From Bacteroidales bacterium (GTDB lineage Bacteria > Bacteroidota > Bacteroidia > Bacteroidales > G3-4614), in NCBI GenBank assembly GCA_017521245.1, contig JAFXDI010000001.1, positions 1 through 35,177 of the forward strand: DNA of 35,177 bases, in the 5' to 3' direction. Numbering within the stretch: position 1 is the stretch's first letter; each line of letters opens with the position of its first letter. The position numbers and the translations under genes were made by a program. Of the stretch, positions 6,917-16,000 are shown piece by piece. The notes beneath the pieces were generated by a model. The model saw only the letters and a list, made by a program, of their open reading frames with translations, made no database searches and had not been told where the DNA came from.

Positions 6917-6978
6917 TGAAAAGTTATTTCTTATTTCTCTTTCAACGAGCTAATACTCGTTAATCAATAACTTTTTCA
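6917..6978. other. Nested long hairpin between the lipoprotein gene and GH3
   Basis: The outer arms TGAAAAGTTATT (6917-6928) and AATAACTTTTTCA (6966-6978) enclose an inner hairpin AACGAG-CTAATA-CTCGTT (6944-6961). It may end the upstream transcript, but the inner stem is not GC-rich and no T run follows directly, so the role is open. Confidence 0.45.
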
Positions 6979-7011
6979 ACTAAAAGTATCTGCAATCCTG
7001 CAAATTTATTG

Positions 7012-7019
7012 TAAATTTG
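7012..7019 (+). promoter_or_regulatory. -7 box (TAAATTTG) for the GH3-metG operon
   Basis: The octamer fits TAnnTTTG and lies 97 nt before the GH3 start codon, leaving an untranslated leader of roughly 90 nt. No exact TTTG -33 box is seen. Confidence 0.4.
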
Positions 7020-7116
7020 TAGGTTATTTAGTATGTGTGCGTAATTGTGTGCCTACATATTAAAGCAAAGTATGTTTTTAATATTACTATAAAAACTTTT
7101 AGTTAAGAGATAAAAG

Positions 7117-8634
7117 ATGAACTTAACCTTAACATCCTTAATACGACCATTCTTCTTGAAACGAATTAAAGAACTTGATTCGTTTACTAATAATGGGGAG
7201 GATATTCAACGTAAACTCCTTGCATCGTTGTTAGATGCGGCAAAGCATACAGAGGTAGGGCGTAAATATGGTTTCTCTGATATTAATGATAATTACCGTC
7301 TCTTTGCAGAGCGTGTGCCTGTTATCGACTACGAAGGTGTTAAACCCTACGTTGAACGTATGCTGGCTGGTGAACAGAACTTGATATGGAATACAAATAT
7401 AAAATGGTTTGCTAAATCTTCGGGAACAACCAACGATAAAAGTAAATTTATTCCTGTTAGTGATGAGGCTCGTAAGGATTGCCACTATAAAGGTGGACAA
7501 TCGTGTGTGGCATCATATCTTAATCTTAACCCTAATAGCCGTTTGTTCGATGGCAAGGCTCTTATTCTTGGCGGAAGTCACGAGATAAGTAATCTTGCAG
7601 GTCACTACCATTGTGGCGACCTTTCGGCAATCCTTATTCAAAATATGCCAGAGTTGGCAAATAAGGTGCGTGTGCCGTCAAAGGAGATTGCTCTTATGTC
7701 GGAGTGGGAGAGTAAACTCGAAAAGATTGCTGTTACTACAGTTAACGAGAATGTAACAAATCTATCGGGAGTGCCATCGTGGTTTATGGTTCTTATCAAA
7801 AAGATATTGCAGGATAACAACAAACAATACCTTACTGATATTTGGCCAAATTTGGAGTTGTTCTTTCATGGCGGAATTAGCTTTGCGCCATATCGTGAGC
7901 AGTACAAAAAACTTATCCCATCGGATAAGATGCACTACGTTGAAACTTACAACGCATCTGAGGGATTCTTTGCTGTACAAAACTCTTTTGATGAGCAATC
8001 AATGTTATTGTTGATTGATCTTGGTATCTTCTTTGAGTTTATACCAATGTCGGAGATTGGAAGTTCATCGCCTAAAGTATTACCCTATTGGGAAGTTGAG
8101 AAGGGTGAAAACTATGCTCTTGTAATCACCACCAACAGCGGATTGTGGCGTTATTTGATTGGCGATACCGTAAGAGTTGAGAGTGTAAACCCTGTCAAGA
8201 TTACAATATCGGGACGAGTAAAGCACTTTATTAATGCCTTTGGCGAGGAACTTATGGTTGATAATGCCGAGAAGGGATTGGCTAAAACTTGTGCTATGAC
8301 TGGTGCGGTAATATCAAACTACACTGCTGCTCCTGTCTTTATGTCGGAGGGTACCAGAGGTCGTCACCAATGGTTGATAGAGTTTGACAAAGAGCCTGCT
8401 TCTCTTGATGAATTTGCTCGTATATTGGATGCTTCGCTTCAAGAGATAAACTCTGACTATGAGGCAAAACGCTATAAAGGTATTGCTCTTGATCGCCTTG
8501 AGATTGTACCAGCCCGAAAGGGGTTGTTTGAGGATTGGCTTAGAGCAAAAGGTAAACTTGGAGGTCAACACAAAGTGCCTCGCTTGAGTAATAACCGCAA
8601 CTACATTGATGATATGTTGAAATTAAATAAATAA
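7117..8634 (+). CDS. GH3-family acyl-adenylate-forming protein
   Basis: This 505-aa protein belongs to the GH3 (auxin-responsive GH3-like) branch of the ANL superfamily. The ATP-binding motif [18 protein letters not shown] at residues about 97-114 is characteristic. GVPSWF near 218 and the [17 protein letters not shown] segment near 345 match the central substrate and nucleotide region. Plant GH3 enzymes join amino acids to acyl acids through acyl-adenylates. Bacterial members are common in Bacteroidota, but their substrate is not established. The protein is cytosolic and of normal length. It precedes metG by 11 nt, so the two are almost certainly cotranscribed. Any functional link to aminoacyl chemistry is speculation. 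Confidence 0.88.
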   Translation: MNLTLTSLIRPFFLKRIKELDSFTNNGEDIQRKLLASLLDAAKHTEVGRKYGFSDINDNYRLFAERVPVIDYEGVKPYVERMLAGEQNLIWNTNIKWFAKSSGTTNDKSKFIPVSDEARKDCHYKGGQSCVASYLNLNPNSRLFDGKALILGGSHEISNLAGHYHCGDLSAILIQNMPELANKVRVPSKEIALMSEWESKLEKIAVTTVNENVTNLSGVPSWFMVLIKKILQDNNKQYLTDIWPNLELFFHGGISFAPYREQYKKLIPSDKMHYVETYNASEGFFAVQNSFDEQSMLLLIDLGIFFEFIPMSEIGSSSPKVLPYWEVEKGENYALVITTNSGLWRYLIGDTVRVESVNPVKITISGRVKHFINAFGEELMVDNAEKGLAKTCAMTGAVISNYTAAPVFMSEGTRGRHQWLIEFDKEPASLDEFARILDASLQEINSDYEAKRYKGIALDRLEIVPARKGLFEDWLRAKGKLGGQHKVPRLSNNRNYIDDMLKLNK

Positions 8635-8645
8635 AAATATATACT

Positions 8646-10688
8646 ATGGAGAAAAACTTTAAAAGAACACTTGTTACCACTGCGTTACCATACGCAAACG
8701 GACCTGTTCATATAGGACACTTGGCAGGAGTGTATGTGCCTGCCGATATTTATACTCGTTACCTACGTTTAAAGGGCGAGGATGTTATTCTTATTGGTGG
8801 CTCTGATGAGCATGGTGTACCAATTACAATTAAGGCTCGTAACGAGGGTGTTACCCCACAGGATATTGTAGATCGTTATCATGGAATAATCAAAAAGTCG
8901 TTCGAGGAGTTTGGTATATCATTTGATATATACTCTCGTACAACTTCTGAGATACACCACAAAACAGCATCGGAGTTCTTCCGTAAACTTTACGATGAGG
9001 GTAAATTTATTGAGAAGACATCGGCTCAATACTACGATGAGGAGGCTGGACAATTCCTTGCCGACCGCTACATTACAGGTACTTGCCCTCACTGTAAAAA
9101 TGAGAATGCTTACGGTGACCAATGCGAAGCGTGTGGAACATCTCTAAATGCAACAGACCTTATAAATCCAAAATCAACAATAAGCGGAAGTGTTCCTGTG
9201 CTTAAAGATACTAAACACTGGTATCTTCCTCTTGACCAACACGAACCATTCCTTCGTGAGTGGATTTTGGAGGGACATAAAGAGTGGAAAACTAACGTTT
9301 ACGGTCAATGTAAATCGTGGTTAGATATGGGATTGCAACCTCGTGCTGTAAGTCGCGACATTGATTGGGGAGTTCCTGTACCTGTTGAGGGTGCTGAGGG
9401 CAAAGTGTTGTATGTATGGTTTGATGCTCCAATTGGCTATATCTCAAATACAAAAGAGTTGATGCCCGATAAGTGGGAGTTGTACTGGAAAGATAAAGAG
9501 ACTAAACTTGTTCACTTTATTGGTAAAGATAACATTGTGTTCCACTGTATAGTCTTCCCTGCAATGCTTAAGGCTGAGGGTAGTTTTATCTTGCCAGAGA
9601 ATGTTCCTGCAAACGAGTTCCTAAATCTTGAAGGAGATAAAATCTCTACTTCAAGAAATTGGGCTGTATGGTTGCACGAATATCTGGTTGACTTCCCCGG
9701 TAAACAAGACGTTTTGCGTTATGTTCTTACTGCAAATGCTCCTGAGACTAAAGATAATGACTTTACTTGGCGTGACTTCCAAGCACGTAACAATAACGAG
9801 TTGGTTGCAATTCTTGGTAACTTTATTAATCGTAGCATTGTTCTCACTCACAAATATTTTGAGGGTAAAGTGCCTGTTGCTGGAGAGTTAACTGAATATG
9901 ACAACGCAACAATAGCAGAGTTTGCATCGGTAAAAGAGGAGATAGAGAAGTTGCTACAAAACTATCGTTTCCGCGATGCTCTGAAAGAGGCTATGAACTT
10001 GGCACGTATCGGAAACAAATATCTTGCTGACACTGAGCCTTGGAAACTTGCTAAAACAGATATGGCACGTGTGTCAACAATCTTAAATATAGCATTGCAA
10101 ATATCGGCAAACCTTGCAATAGCATTTGAACCATTCTTGCCATTCTCTGCTGCTAAACTTCGCAAAATGTTGAATATGACAGAGTGCGATTGGAGTCGTT
10201 TGGGTGAGATGAATATTCTTGCTGAAGGTGCTGCTATCAACGCTCCTGAGTTACTGTTTGAAAAGATTGAAGATGCTGCCATTGAGGCACAAATTCAACG
10301 TCTGCAAGATACAAAGGCTGCTAACGAACAAAAGGCAAAGAAGGCAAACCCAATAGCAGAAAACATTGATTTTGAAGACTTCTTGAAATTGGATATTCGC
10401 GTAGGTACTGTTTTGGAGTGTACTAAAGTTCCTAAAGCCGATAAACTACTCATGTTCAAGATTGATGATGGTTTGGGTGGTAGAACTATTGTTTCGGGTA
10501 TTGCAAAACACTATTCTCCTGAAGATTTGGTTGGTAAACAAGTTTGCTTTATTGCAAACCTTGCTCCTCGCAAAATTAAAGGCATAGAGTCGCAAGGTAT
10601 GATACTCTCTGCCGAAGACTTTGTTAATAACAAATTGGTTGTTACCACTACTAACAGCGAGGTTTCACCAGGTAGTGAAGTAAAATAA
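8646..10688 (+). CDS. metG: Methionyl-tRNA synthetase
   Basis: This class I aminoacyl-tRNA synthetase charges tRNA-Met. The HIGH motif is intact at residues 22-25. The KMSKS loop appears as KISTS at 330-334, a common variant. A zinc knuckle has Cys at 145, 148, 158 and 161. The fold continues through an all-helical anticodon domain to a C-terminal tRNA-binding (EMAP/Trbp111-like) domain from about residue 571 ([11 protein letters not shown] onward). The length of 680 aa is normal for MetG forms with that extension. It is the second gene of the GH3-metG pair. No frameshift or unusual feature was seen. Confidence 0.98.
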   Translation: MEKNFKRTLVTTALPYANGPVHIGHLAGVYVPADIYTRYLRLKGEDVILIGGSDEHGVPITIKARNEGVTPQDIVDRYHGIIKKSFEEFGISFDIYSRTTSEIHHKTASEFFRKLYDEGKFIEKTSAQYYDEEAGQFLADRYITGTCPHCKNENAYGDQCEACGTSLNATDLINPKSTISGSVPVLKDTKHWYLPLDQHEPFLREWILEGHKEWKTNVYGQCKSWLDMGLQPRAVSRDIDWGVPVPVEGAEGKVLYVWFDAPIGYISNTKELMPDKWELYWKDKETKLVHFIGKDNIVFHCIVFPAMLKAEGSFILPENVPANEFLNLEGDKISTSRNWAVWLHEYLVDFPGKQDVLRYVLTANAPETKDNDFTWRDFQARNNNELVAILGNFINRSIVLTHKYFEGKVPVAGELTEYDNATIAEFASVKEEIEKLLQNYRFRDALKEAMNLARIGNKYLADTEPWKLAKTDMARVSTILNIALQISANLAIAFEPFLPFSAAKLRKMLNMTECDWSRLGEMNILAEGAAINAPELLFEKIEDAAIEAQIQRLQDTKAANEQKAKKANPIAENIDFEDFLKLDIRVGTVLECTKVPKADKLLMFKIDDGLGGRTIVSGIAKHYSPEDLVGKQVCFIANLAPRKIKGIESQGMILSAEDFVNNKLVVTTTNSEVSPGSEVK

Positions 10689-10778
10689 TTTATGAGTTTT
10701 TAGTTTTCGGCTTCGCCGCCCAGTGGGGTAGTTTTAGTTGTTGGAATTTTAACTGACAACTAACAACTAACAACTGAA
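10689..10778. repeat. Spacer with mini-hairpin inside ACTAACAACTAA words
   Basis: A spacer of TTTTAGTTT and AACTAACAACTAA words is interrupted by CGGC-TTC-GCCG (10708-10718) and then GTAG at 10728. The same combination of spacer plus tiny hairpin is seen at 15966 and 32354. Confidence 0.55.
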
Positions 10779-12239
10779 ATGAACCTAAAGCAAAAAACTG
10801 AAAAGGCACTTATATGGAGTTTCGTGGATAAGTTCGGACAACAGATTATATATTTTGTTTCTGGAATTATCCTCGCTAATCTCCTTATGCCTGGCGACTA
10901 TGGTAAGATAGGTGTTTTGACAATATTTATTGTGTTGTCAAACATACTTATTGATAGTGGTTTCAGTTCTGCTCTTATCCGAAAGAAAGGGGCAACAGAT
11001 AGAGACTACTCAACAATATTTTTCTTCAATCTGATAATATCGTTAGTGTTCTATCTGATACTCTACTTTTCGGCAATATTCATAGCAAACTACTTTGATA
11101 TCCCCGATTTGGTGTCAATCTCACGTGTCTTGTTCCTTTCAATAATATTCAACTCGTTGGGATTGATACAGCAAACCCGAATGTTTAAAGAGATTCGCTT
11201 TACCGAGTATGCCAGAATAAATATTGTGGCTCTAACCATATCATCTGCATTTGCTATATGGTTGGCATCAAACGACGGAGGTGTGTGGGCTTTGGTTGTT
11301 CAAACTGTTGGATTATCAATACTTAAAACTTTACTCTTGTGGTGCTATGGCAGATGGTTTCCTAAACTGATATTCTCAATAGCCTCAATAAAAGAGTTTT
11401 TGAGTTATAGTGCAAACCTTTTGGGAACAGGGGTTCTCAATGCTGTTTTTAATAACATCTACCCCCTTATCATTGCAAAATCTTTTTCAACAGCAACAGT
11501 TGGATTTTATACTCAGGCTCAAAAACTGCAAGATATTCCATCTGCTCTCATTGCAAACATTTTCCGCAGTGTGGCATTCCCTGTGTTATCATCTATAAAC
11601 GATGACAAACCTCGTCTTTTGAGAGTGTTTGGTAAGTATATCAGAACAACTGCTTTCTTTATATTCCCCATAATGATGTTACTCATTGTGGTGGCAAACC
11701 CTTTGATAATATCGCTTATTACCGAAAAGTGGAGTGCATCGGTGCCAATGTTACAGATTCTCTCTTTGGCAGGAATGTTCTCTCCGTTTATAATATTGTA
11801 TTATGACCTCTTCAATACCGAAGGGCGTTCAGATATAAACCTAAAACTTGAAATTGCAAAGAAGATATTTCTTGTGCTATCAATAGCCGTTGTTCTTGTT
11901 CTGAGCAACTCAATAATAAACCTTATATGGGTATGGGTGATATATACAGTCCTTTCGCTTGTGGTAACAGCAATAGTGGCATCAAAGGTGGCTGGCTACA
12001 AGATAGCAACCCTTTTGAAAGATATACTCCCTTACTTTGCGGTGGCTCTTGTTTCGGCACTCGTTTCGCTTGTAACATATCTTTTTCTCAGCAATAGTTG
12101 GTTGCAACTTATAGTGGCAACAATAATATTTGTACTGTCGTATATTGCTATTGTGGCACTCTTTAAAATGGAGATTTGGCTGGAGTGCCTGTCGTTGGCA
12201 AAACGTAAATTAGGAATAACAAAAACGCCTGAATCATAA
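10779..12239 (+). CDS. Polysaccharide flippase, MOP/Wzx-type
   Basis: This is an integral membrane protein of 486 aa with about 12-14 hydrophobic segments throughout. The N-terminus (KALIWSFVDKFGQQIIYFVSG) and the PGDYGKIGVLTIF segment near residue 38 are typical of the WzxC/TuaB-like branch of the MOP exporter superfamily. It should flip an undecaprenyl-linked oligosaccharide from the cytoplasmic to the periplasmic face. It overlaps the next glycosyltransferase gene by one base (TAATG) and so heads a four-gene surface-polysaccharide operon. No polymerase, ligase or nucleotide-sugar synthesis gene is present in the cluster, so the unit assembled is probably short or depends on genes elsewhere. 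Confidence 0.88.
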   Translation: MNLKQKTEKALIWSFVDKFGQQIIYFVSGIILANLLMPGDYGKIGVLTIFIVLSNILIDSGFSSALIRKKGATDRDYSTIFFFNLIISLVFYLILYFSAIFIANYFDIPDLVSISRVLFLSIIFNSLGLIQQTRMFKEIRFTEYARINIVALTISSAFAIWLASNDGGVWALVVQTVGLSILKTLLLWCYGRWFPKLIFSIASIKEFLSYSANLLGTGVLNAVFNNIYPLIIAKSFSTATVGFYTQAQKLQDIPSALIANIFRSVAFPVLSSINDDKPRLLRVFGKYIRTTAFFIFPIMMLLIVVANPLIISLITEKWSASVPMLQILSLAGMFSPFIILYYDLFNTEGRSDINLKLEIAKKIFLVLSIAVVLVLSNSIINLIWVWVIYTVLSLVVTAIVASKVAGYKIATLLKDILPYFAVALVSALVSLVTYLFLSNSWLQLIVATIIFVLSYIAIVALFKMEIWLECLSLAKRKLGITKTPES

Positions 12240-13138
12240 TGACAGCACCAATAATACTATTTACATATCGTAGAGCAGTGCACACAAAGAGGTGTATTGA
12301 GTCGTTAAAACAATCTCACTTGGCAAGTGAGAGCATCCTGTATATCTTCTCCGATGCCGCAAAGGGTGGTGAAGATATGGTAGATGTTTTAGCGGTGCGA
12401 AGTTATATAAAAAGCATTACAGGTTTTAAAGAGGTAATCATTGAGGAGGCTACACAAAACAGAGGCCTTGCCGATAGTGTGATATATGGAGTTGGCAAGG
12501 TGCTTGAAAAGCATGGCAGAGCAATTGTCTTAGAGGATGATTTGGTGCTATCTCCTCACTTCCTTACCTATATGAACGAGGCTCTGGATATGTACGAAGA
12601 TGTTGAGGAGGTGATAAATATAAACTCGCACGTATTGTCCTCGCCTATGACTTTTGATGATAACTTTCTTATAAGTTTTGCCAATAGTTGGGGATGGGCA
12701 ACATGGAAGAGAGGTTGGCGTTACTTTGAACCAGACGCAAACAAACTTCTTGAAAAGATAAAAGAGGAGAAGAGAGAGCGTGAGTTTGATATGGGTTATC
12801 ACTTTACACGAATGTTAAATGAACAGTGCAAAGGCAAGATAAACTCGTGGGCAGTACGTTGGAATGCCTCGCTATTTGTAAGCCGTAAGCTATCTCTAAA
12901 TGTAGGTAAACCATTAGTAACAAACAGCGGTTTTGGTGCAGGAGCAACACACTGTAATACCCCTGATTTGTTCTCTGTAAAACTATATACCGATGAGTTA
13001 CATCCACAAATGATAACTCCCGTTGAGGAGAACAAAGAGATGCGAAACAGGTTGCGTAAAACCTATATGATACGTACATCATATACAAATAAATTGAGAG
13101 TGGCAATAGTTGCAATGCTAAAACGAATATTCTTATGA
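12239..13138 (+). CDS. Glycosyltransferase, GT-A fold (HlpA-like / GNT-I-like)
   Basis: This 299-aa protein begins with a strand and Tyr-Arg motif (PIILFTYRRAVHTKRCIESL), as in the group often annotated as hemolysin-like HlpA or GNT-I-like transferases. The EDDLVLSP segment near residue 98 supplies the acidic metal and nucleotide-sugar binding motif. NSWGWATWKRGWRYF near 142 is a hallmark of this group. It probably transfers one sugar to the lipid-linked intermediate in the cytoplasm. It overlaps the flippase by 1 nt and the next transferase by 4 nt (ATGA), indicating translational coupling. Donor and acceptor cannot be read from sequence. Confidence 0.82.
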   Translation: MTAPIILFTYRRAVHTKRCIESLKQSHLASESILYIFSDAAKGGEDMVDVLAVRSYIKSITGFKEVIIEEATQNRGLADSVIYGVGKVLEKHGRAIVLEDDLVLSPHFLTYMNEALDMYEDVEEVININSHVLSSPMTFDDNFLISFANSWGWATWKRGWRYFEPDANKLLEKIKEEKREREFDMGYHFTRMLNEQCKGKINSWAVRWNASLFVSRKLSLNVGKPLVTNSGFGAGATHCNTPDLFSVKLYTDELHPQMITPVEENKEMRNRLRKTYMIRTSYTNKLRVAIVAMLKRIFL

Positions 13139-14388
13139 AGGTAGCCCTTATAAATACCAAACAGAGTGGAGGAGGAGCAGCAATAGCGGCTCAGCGTCTG
13201 CACAAGGCTCTTTGTGAACAGGGTGTTGATGCAACTCTTGTTGTTGCTGAGGGCGAAGGAGGAGAGTCTGTTGAGGTACTCTCAAAAACTCTGTGGGGCA
13301 AGATAAGATACAAAATAGCATTTCTGTTTGAACGATTAGGTATATGGCTAACAAACCGCTTCTCACGTAAAAACCTCTTTACAGTATCAACTGCACTATT
13401 TGGAACAGATATAACAAACCTCAAAGCAGTAAAAGATGCAGATGTGATACACCTCCATTGGGTAAATCAGGGAATGGTGTCGCTAAAAGGTATAGAGAGT
13501 TTGGTGGCAATAGGCAAACCAATAGTAATAACTCCACACGATATGTGGTATGCAACTGCAATATGCCACCATGCAGGGGAGTGTAACAGATACACAACCG
13601 AGTGTAAAGATTGCCCCTATTTGGCAACCTCATCTGATAAAGACCTCGCTGCAAAAGTATGGCATAAAAAACAGAACCTATATAAACATAATGTAACATT
13701 TGTAGCAATAAGCAACTGGATGTTACAACGCCTGAACAGAAGTGCATTAACCTCTACAAACCCAAAAGAGGTAATCTGCAATGTGATGGATACCAATACC
13801 TTCCGCCCACACTCAAAAGAGGTGTGCCGTCAACGTTTGGGAATATTACCAACTGAAAAGGTATTAGCGTTTGGTGCAGCAAAACTAAACGATCCCATAA
13901 AGGGAGCAGATATGCTCTTTAAAGCAATAGAGGAGAGTGGCGAAAAAGAGAATTTGCTACTGCTGCTCTTTGGTGCAATAAAAAATGATGAAGAGCTTTT
14001 ACAACGCATCCCTTGTAGATACATATATGTTGGAGAACAGTTAGATAAAGAGCAATTAGCACAACTCTATTCGGCTGCCGATGTGGTGGTGGTACCATCG
14101 CATTATGAGTCACTTTCGTTGGTTATAGCCGAAGCAATGGCGTGTGGAACACCGGCTGTGTCGTTCAACAATGCTGGGCAAACAATGCTGATAGACCATA
14201 AAAAAAACGGATACCTTGCAGAGTACCCATCAACTCAGGATTTTGCTGAAGGAATAAATTGGATATTGCAAAACTCTGATGAAAAGATGCGAGATTGTGC
14301 AATAGCAAAAATAGATAGAATAATGTCGCCCCAAGAGGTAGCAACCCAACACATTGAACTATACAAACGTTTACTAAACCAAGAGTAA
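13135..14388 (+). CDS. Glycosyltransferase family 4 protein
   Basis: This is a GT-B fold transferase of 417 aa. The N-terminal MKVALINTKQSGGGAAIAAQ and the HLHWVNQGM segment near residue 103 are common in Bacteroidales capsule and LPS transferases. The C-terminal donor domain has YVGEQLDKEQLAQLYSAADV followed by PSHYESLSLVIAEAMACGTP, which contains the GT4 E-x7-E motif. A Cys-rich stretch (CHHAGECNRYTTECKDCP, about 142-159) may bind metal and is frequent in this subgroup. It is coupled to its neighbours by 4-nt and 1-nt overlaps. The specific sugar is unknown. Confidence 0.88.
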   Translation: MKVALINTKQSGGGAAIAAQRLHKALCEQGVDATLVVAEGEGGESVEVLSKTLWGKIRYKIAFLFERLGIWLTNRFSRKNLFTVSTALFGTDITNLKAVKDADVIHLHWVNQGMVSLKGIESLVAIGKPIVITPHDMWYATAICHHAGECNRYTTECKDCPYLATSSDKDLAAKVWHKKQNLYKHNVTFVAISNWMLQRLNRSALTSTNPKEVICNVMDTNTFRPHSKEVCRQRLGILPTEKVLAFGAAKLNDPIKGADMLFKAIEESGEKENLLLLLFGAIKNDEELLQRIPCRYIYVGEQLDKEQLAQLYSAADVVVVPSHYESLSLVIAEAMACGTPAVSFNNAGQTMLIDHKKNGYLAEYPSTQDFAEGINWILQNSDEKMRDCAIAKIDRIMSPQEVATQHIELYKRLLNQE

Positions 14389-15104
14389 TGGCAACACCCG
14401 TAATATCAATAATAACAGTGTGCTATAATGCCGAAAAAGAGATTGAAGCAACCCTTAAAAGTGTAAAGGAACAAACCTTTAAAGGGTATGAGTATATAAT
14501 TGTTGACGGAGCATCAAAAGATAATACCCTAAAAGTTATAGCAGATAGCGGAGTTACTCCCACACACTTAATAAGCGAAAAGGACAAAGGCATATACGAT
14601 GCAATGAACAAGGGTCTTGCCTTGGCAAAGGGAGATTATCTGATGTTCCTAAATGCAGGAGATTCTCTATATAGCCCCAATACATTGCAACAGATAGCCG
14701 ATGTAGCTAAAACCAACCCCGATGTAATATATGGCGATACAGCAATAGTAGATACCGAAAGAAATTATCTGCGTCCACGCCGTTTACGTCCACCAAAACA
14801 CTTGACACGCAACAGTTTTAAAAACGGGATGTTGGTGTGTCATCAAGCCTTCTTGCCCAAACGAGAGTTGGCAATGCCTTACGATATGCAATACCGCTTC
14901 TCTGCCGACTTTGATTGGTGTGTGAAGATACTCTCAAAAGCAACCCATTGCACGCCCATTGAAGGGTATATGGTAAACTATTTAGAGGAGGGAGCAACCA
15001 CTCGCAACCATGTAAAATCACTCAAAGAGCGATTTAGAATAATGGCACATCACTACGGATTGCTAACCACAATCTTTAAACATATTTGGTTTTTAGTAAG
15101 GTAG
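14388..15104 (+). CDS. Glycosyltransferase family 2 protein (WcaE-like)
   Basis: This 238-aa GT-A transferase shows ISIITVCYNAEKEIEATL at the N-terminus, YIIVDGASKDNT near 36 and the EKDKGIYDAMNKGLALAKGDY block near 64, which are the classic motifs of the WcaE/colanic-acid-like GT2 subgroup. FLNAGDS near 86 supplies the DxD-equivalent. The length is normal, and no transmembrane anchor is evident beyond a hydrophobic C-terminus. It is the last gene of the overlapping cluster, and its TAATG overlap with the GT4 gene implies coupled translation. Donor and acceptor are unknown. Confidence 0.88.
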   Translation: MATPVISIITVCYNAEKEIEATLKSVKEQTFKGYEYIIVDGASKDNTLKVIADSGVTPTHLISEKDKGIYDAMNKGLALAKGDYLMFLNAGDSLYSPNTLQQIADVAKTNPDVIYGDTAIVDTERNYLRPRRLRPPKHLTRNSFKNGMLVCHQAFLPKRELAMPYDMQYRFSADFDWCVKILSKATHCTPIEGYMVNYLEEGATTRNHVKSLKERFRIMAHHYGLLTTIFKHIWFLVR

Positions 15105-15116
15105 AATATATCTTTG
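15085..15116 (+). promoter_or_regulatory. Consensus promoter with no proper gene downstream
   Basis: TTTG (15085-15088), a 20-nt spacer and TATCTTTG (15109-15116) form a full consensus promoter at the very end of the glycosyltransferase gene. It points toward a convergent gene ending at 15192. The only ATG frame in between (15154) encodes six residues and stops. Confidence 0.55.
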
Positions 15117-15191
15117 TAGAGAAGAGATTAACTAAAAATAAAATATTAGAGTTATGAGAAAGTTTATGTTATAATTAATAATTCTAAATAA

Positions 15192-15947
15192 TTATCTCTT
15201 CATAAACTCTTTACGCTCTTCTGGAGAGAACTTTTCTATAGCATAGCGGAGCATTGTGCGAGGCATAATGTTTTTATACTCGTTTAAGAAATTGCGAAGT
15301 TGGTTTTCATCACGTTTCCCTGCTTCGCGTAACATCCAACCCACAGCCTTCTGCATAAGGTCGTGGCGAGTATCCATAAATAGTTTGGCAAGAGCGTAGG
15401 TGTGAGTAAACTCCCCTTTACGAATAAACGTAAGAGTTGCTACAACAGCAATACGTTGTTTCCAAAGGTGGTTGCTTTTAGCAAATTCATACAACAGAGA
15501 GCAATTCCCATTATATAAATGATTCCCTACAATATTAGGTGCAGACAAATCTACCAAATCCCAGTTATTGATATAATGAGTATTAGATATATAAATATTA
15601 AAAATCTTTTCCCTTAAACATTCAGGTGAGTAACTCAGTGTGTAGTGGCGTGACCTGCCACGTCCGATAGAAATATTCATACTATCTTCATACATCTTTA
15701 CCAAAAGCAATAGAGCGGTAAGACGAGCTTCGTGATATTCGCTGTGCAGTAGGCTTTCAATCTCAGTTAAATCAATATGGTTAACACACTCTTTAACAAT
15801 CAACCTGACTTGTGGCACCATAACCCCTAAAAAGTTGTCGCCATAGCCATACTCTCCCTCGCCAGTCTTAAAAAATCTGAGTTGCACCTCCCTCTTCTCG
15901 GCAGATGCAACACCTTTCAACCTCTCTATAATATCATCTCTTTTCAC
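15192..15947 (-). CDS. DNA alkylation repair enzyme, AlkD-like (HEAT-repeat glycosylase), with in-frame inserted element
   Basis: This HEAT-repeat protein should excise alkylated bases such as 3-methyladenine and 7-methylguanine. Family hallmarks are FFKTGEGEYGYGDNFLGVMVP near the N-terminus, YINNWDLVDLSAPNIVG (the Asp of WDLVD corresponds to the catalytic Asp of AlkD), WKQRIAVVATLTFI and KAVGWMLREAGKRD. The frame has no ATG at the right place. GTG at 15947 gives the start (M)KRDDIIERL and 251 aa and is preferred over the upstream TTG at 15962. Between the helix ALLLLVKMYED and LREKIFNIY lies an extra segment including NISIGRGRSRHYTLSY, encoded by a palindromic repeat at 15634-15677. The insert lies between helices and keeps the frame, so activity may survive. 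Confidence 0.85.
   Translation of the reverse strand: MKRDDIIERLKGVASAEKREVQLRFFKTGEGEYGYGDNFLGVMVPQVRLIVKECVNHIDLTEIESLLHSEYHEARLTALLLLVKMYEDSMNISIGRGRSRHYTLSYSPECLREKIFNIYISNTHYINNWDLVDLSAPNIVGNHLYNGNCSLLYEFAKSNHLWKQRIAVVATLTFIRKGEFTHTYALAKLFMDTRHDLMQKAVGWMLREAGKRDENQLRNFLNEYKNIMPRTMLRYAIEKFSPEERKEFMKR
15634..15677 (+). repeat. REP-like palindromic element inserted in frame in the AlkD-like gene
   Basis: In order it contains CTCAGT, GTAG, TGGCGTGAC, CT, GCCACGTC, G, GA and ATATT. The intergenic element at 30743-30790 has the same blocks in the same order with similar spacing. Inner arms GTGGC (15645-15649) and GCCAC (15657-15661) can pair. On the minus strand it is translated without stop as part of the glycosylase. 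Confidence 0.75.
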
Positions 15948-16000
15948 TCTAATAACTAACAACTACCCCGCAGGGGCGGTGAAACCGATAACTAACAACT
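15948..16000. repeat. Spacer with two mini-hairpins between minus-strand genes
   Basis: ACTAACAACTA words are interrupted by CCCC-GCA-GGGG (15966-15976) followed directly by CGGT-GAA-ACCG (15977-15987), then the ACTAACAACT spacer resumes. The dehydrogenase stop codon lies immediately beyond. Confidence 0.55.

Noticed and set aside
7020..7116. T-box or other riboswitch in the GH3-metG leader
   Set aside because: The leader is short and AT-rich, and no T-box sequence, specifier loop or terminator/antiterminator pair was found.
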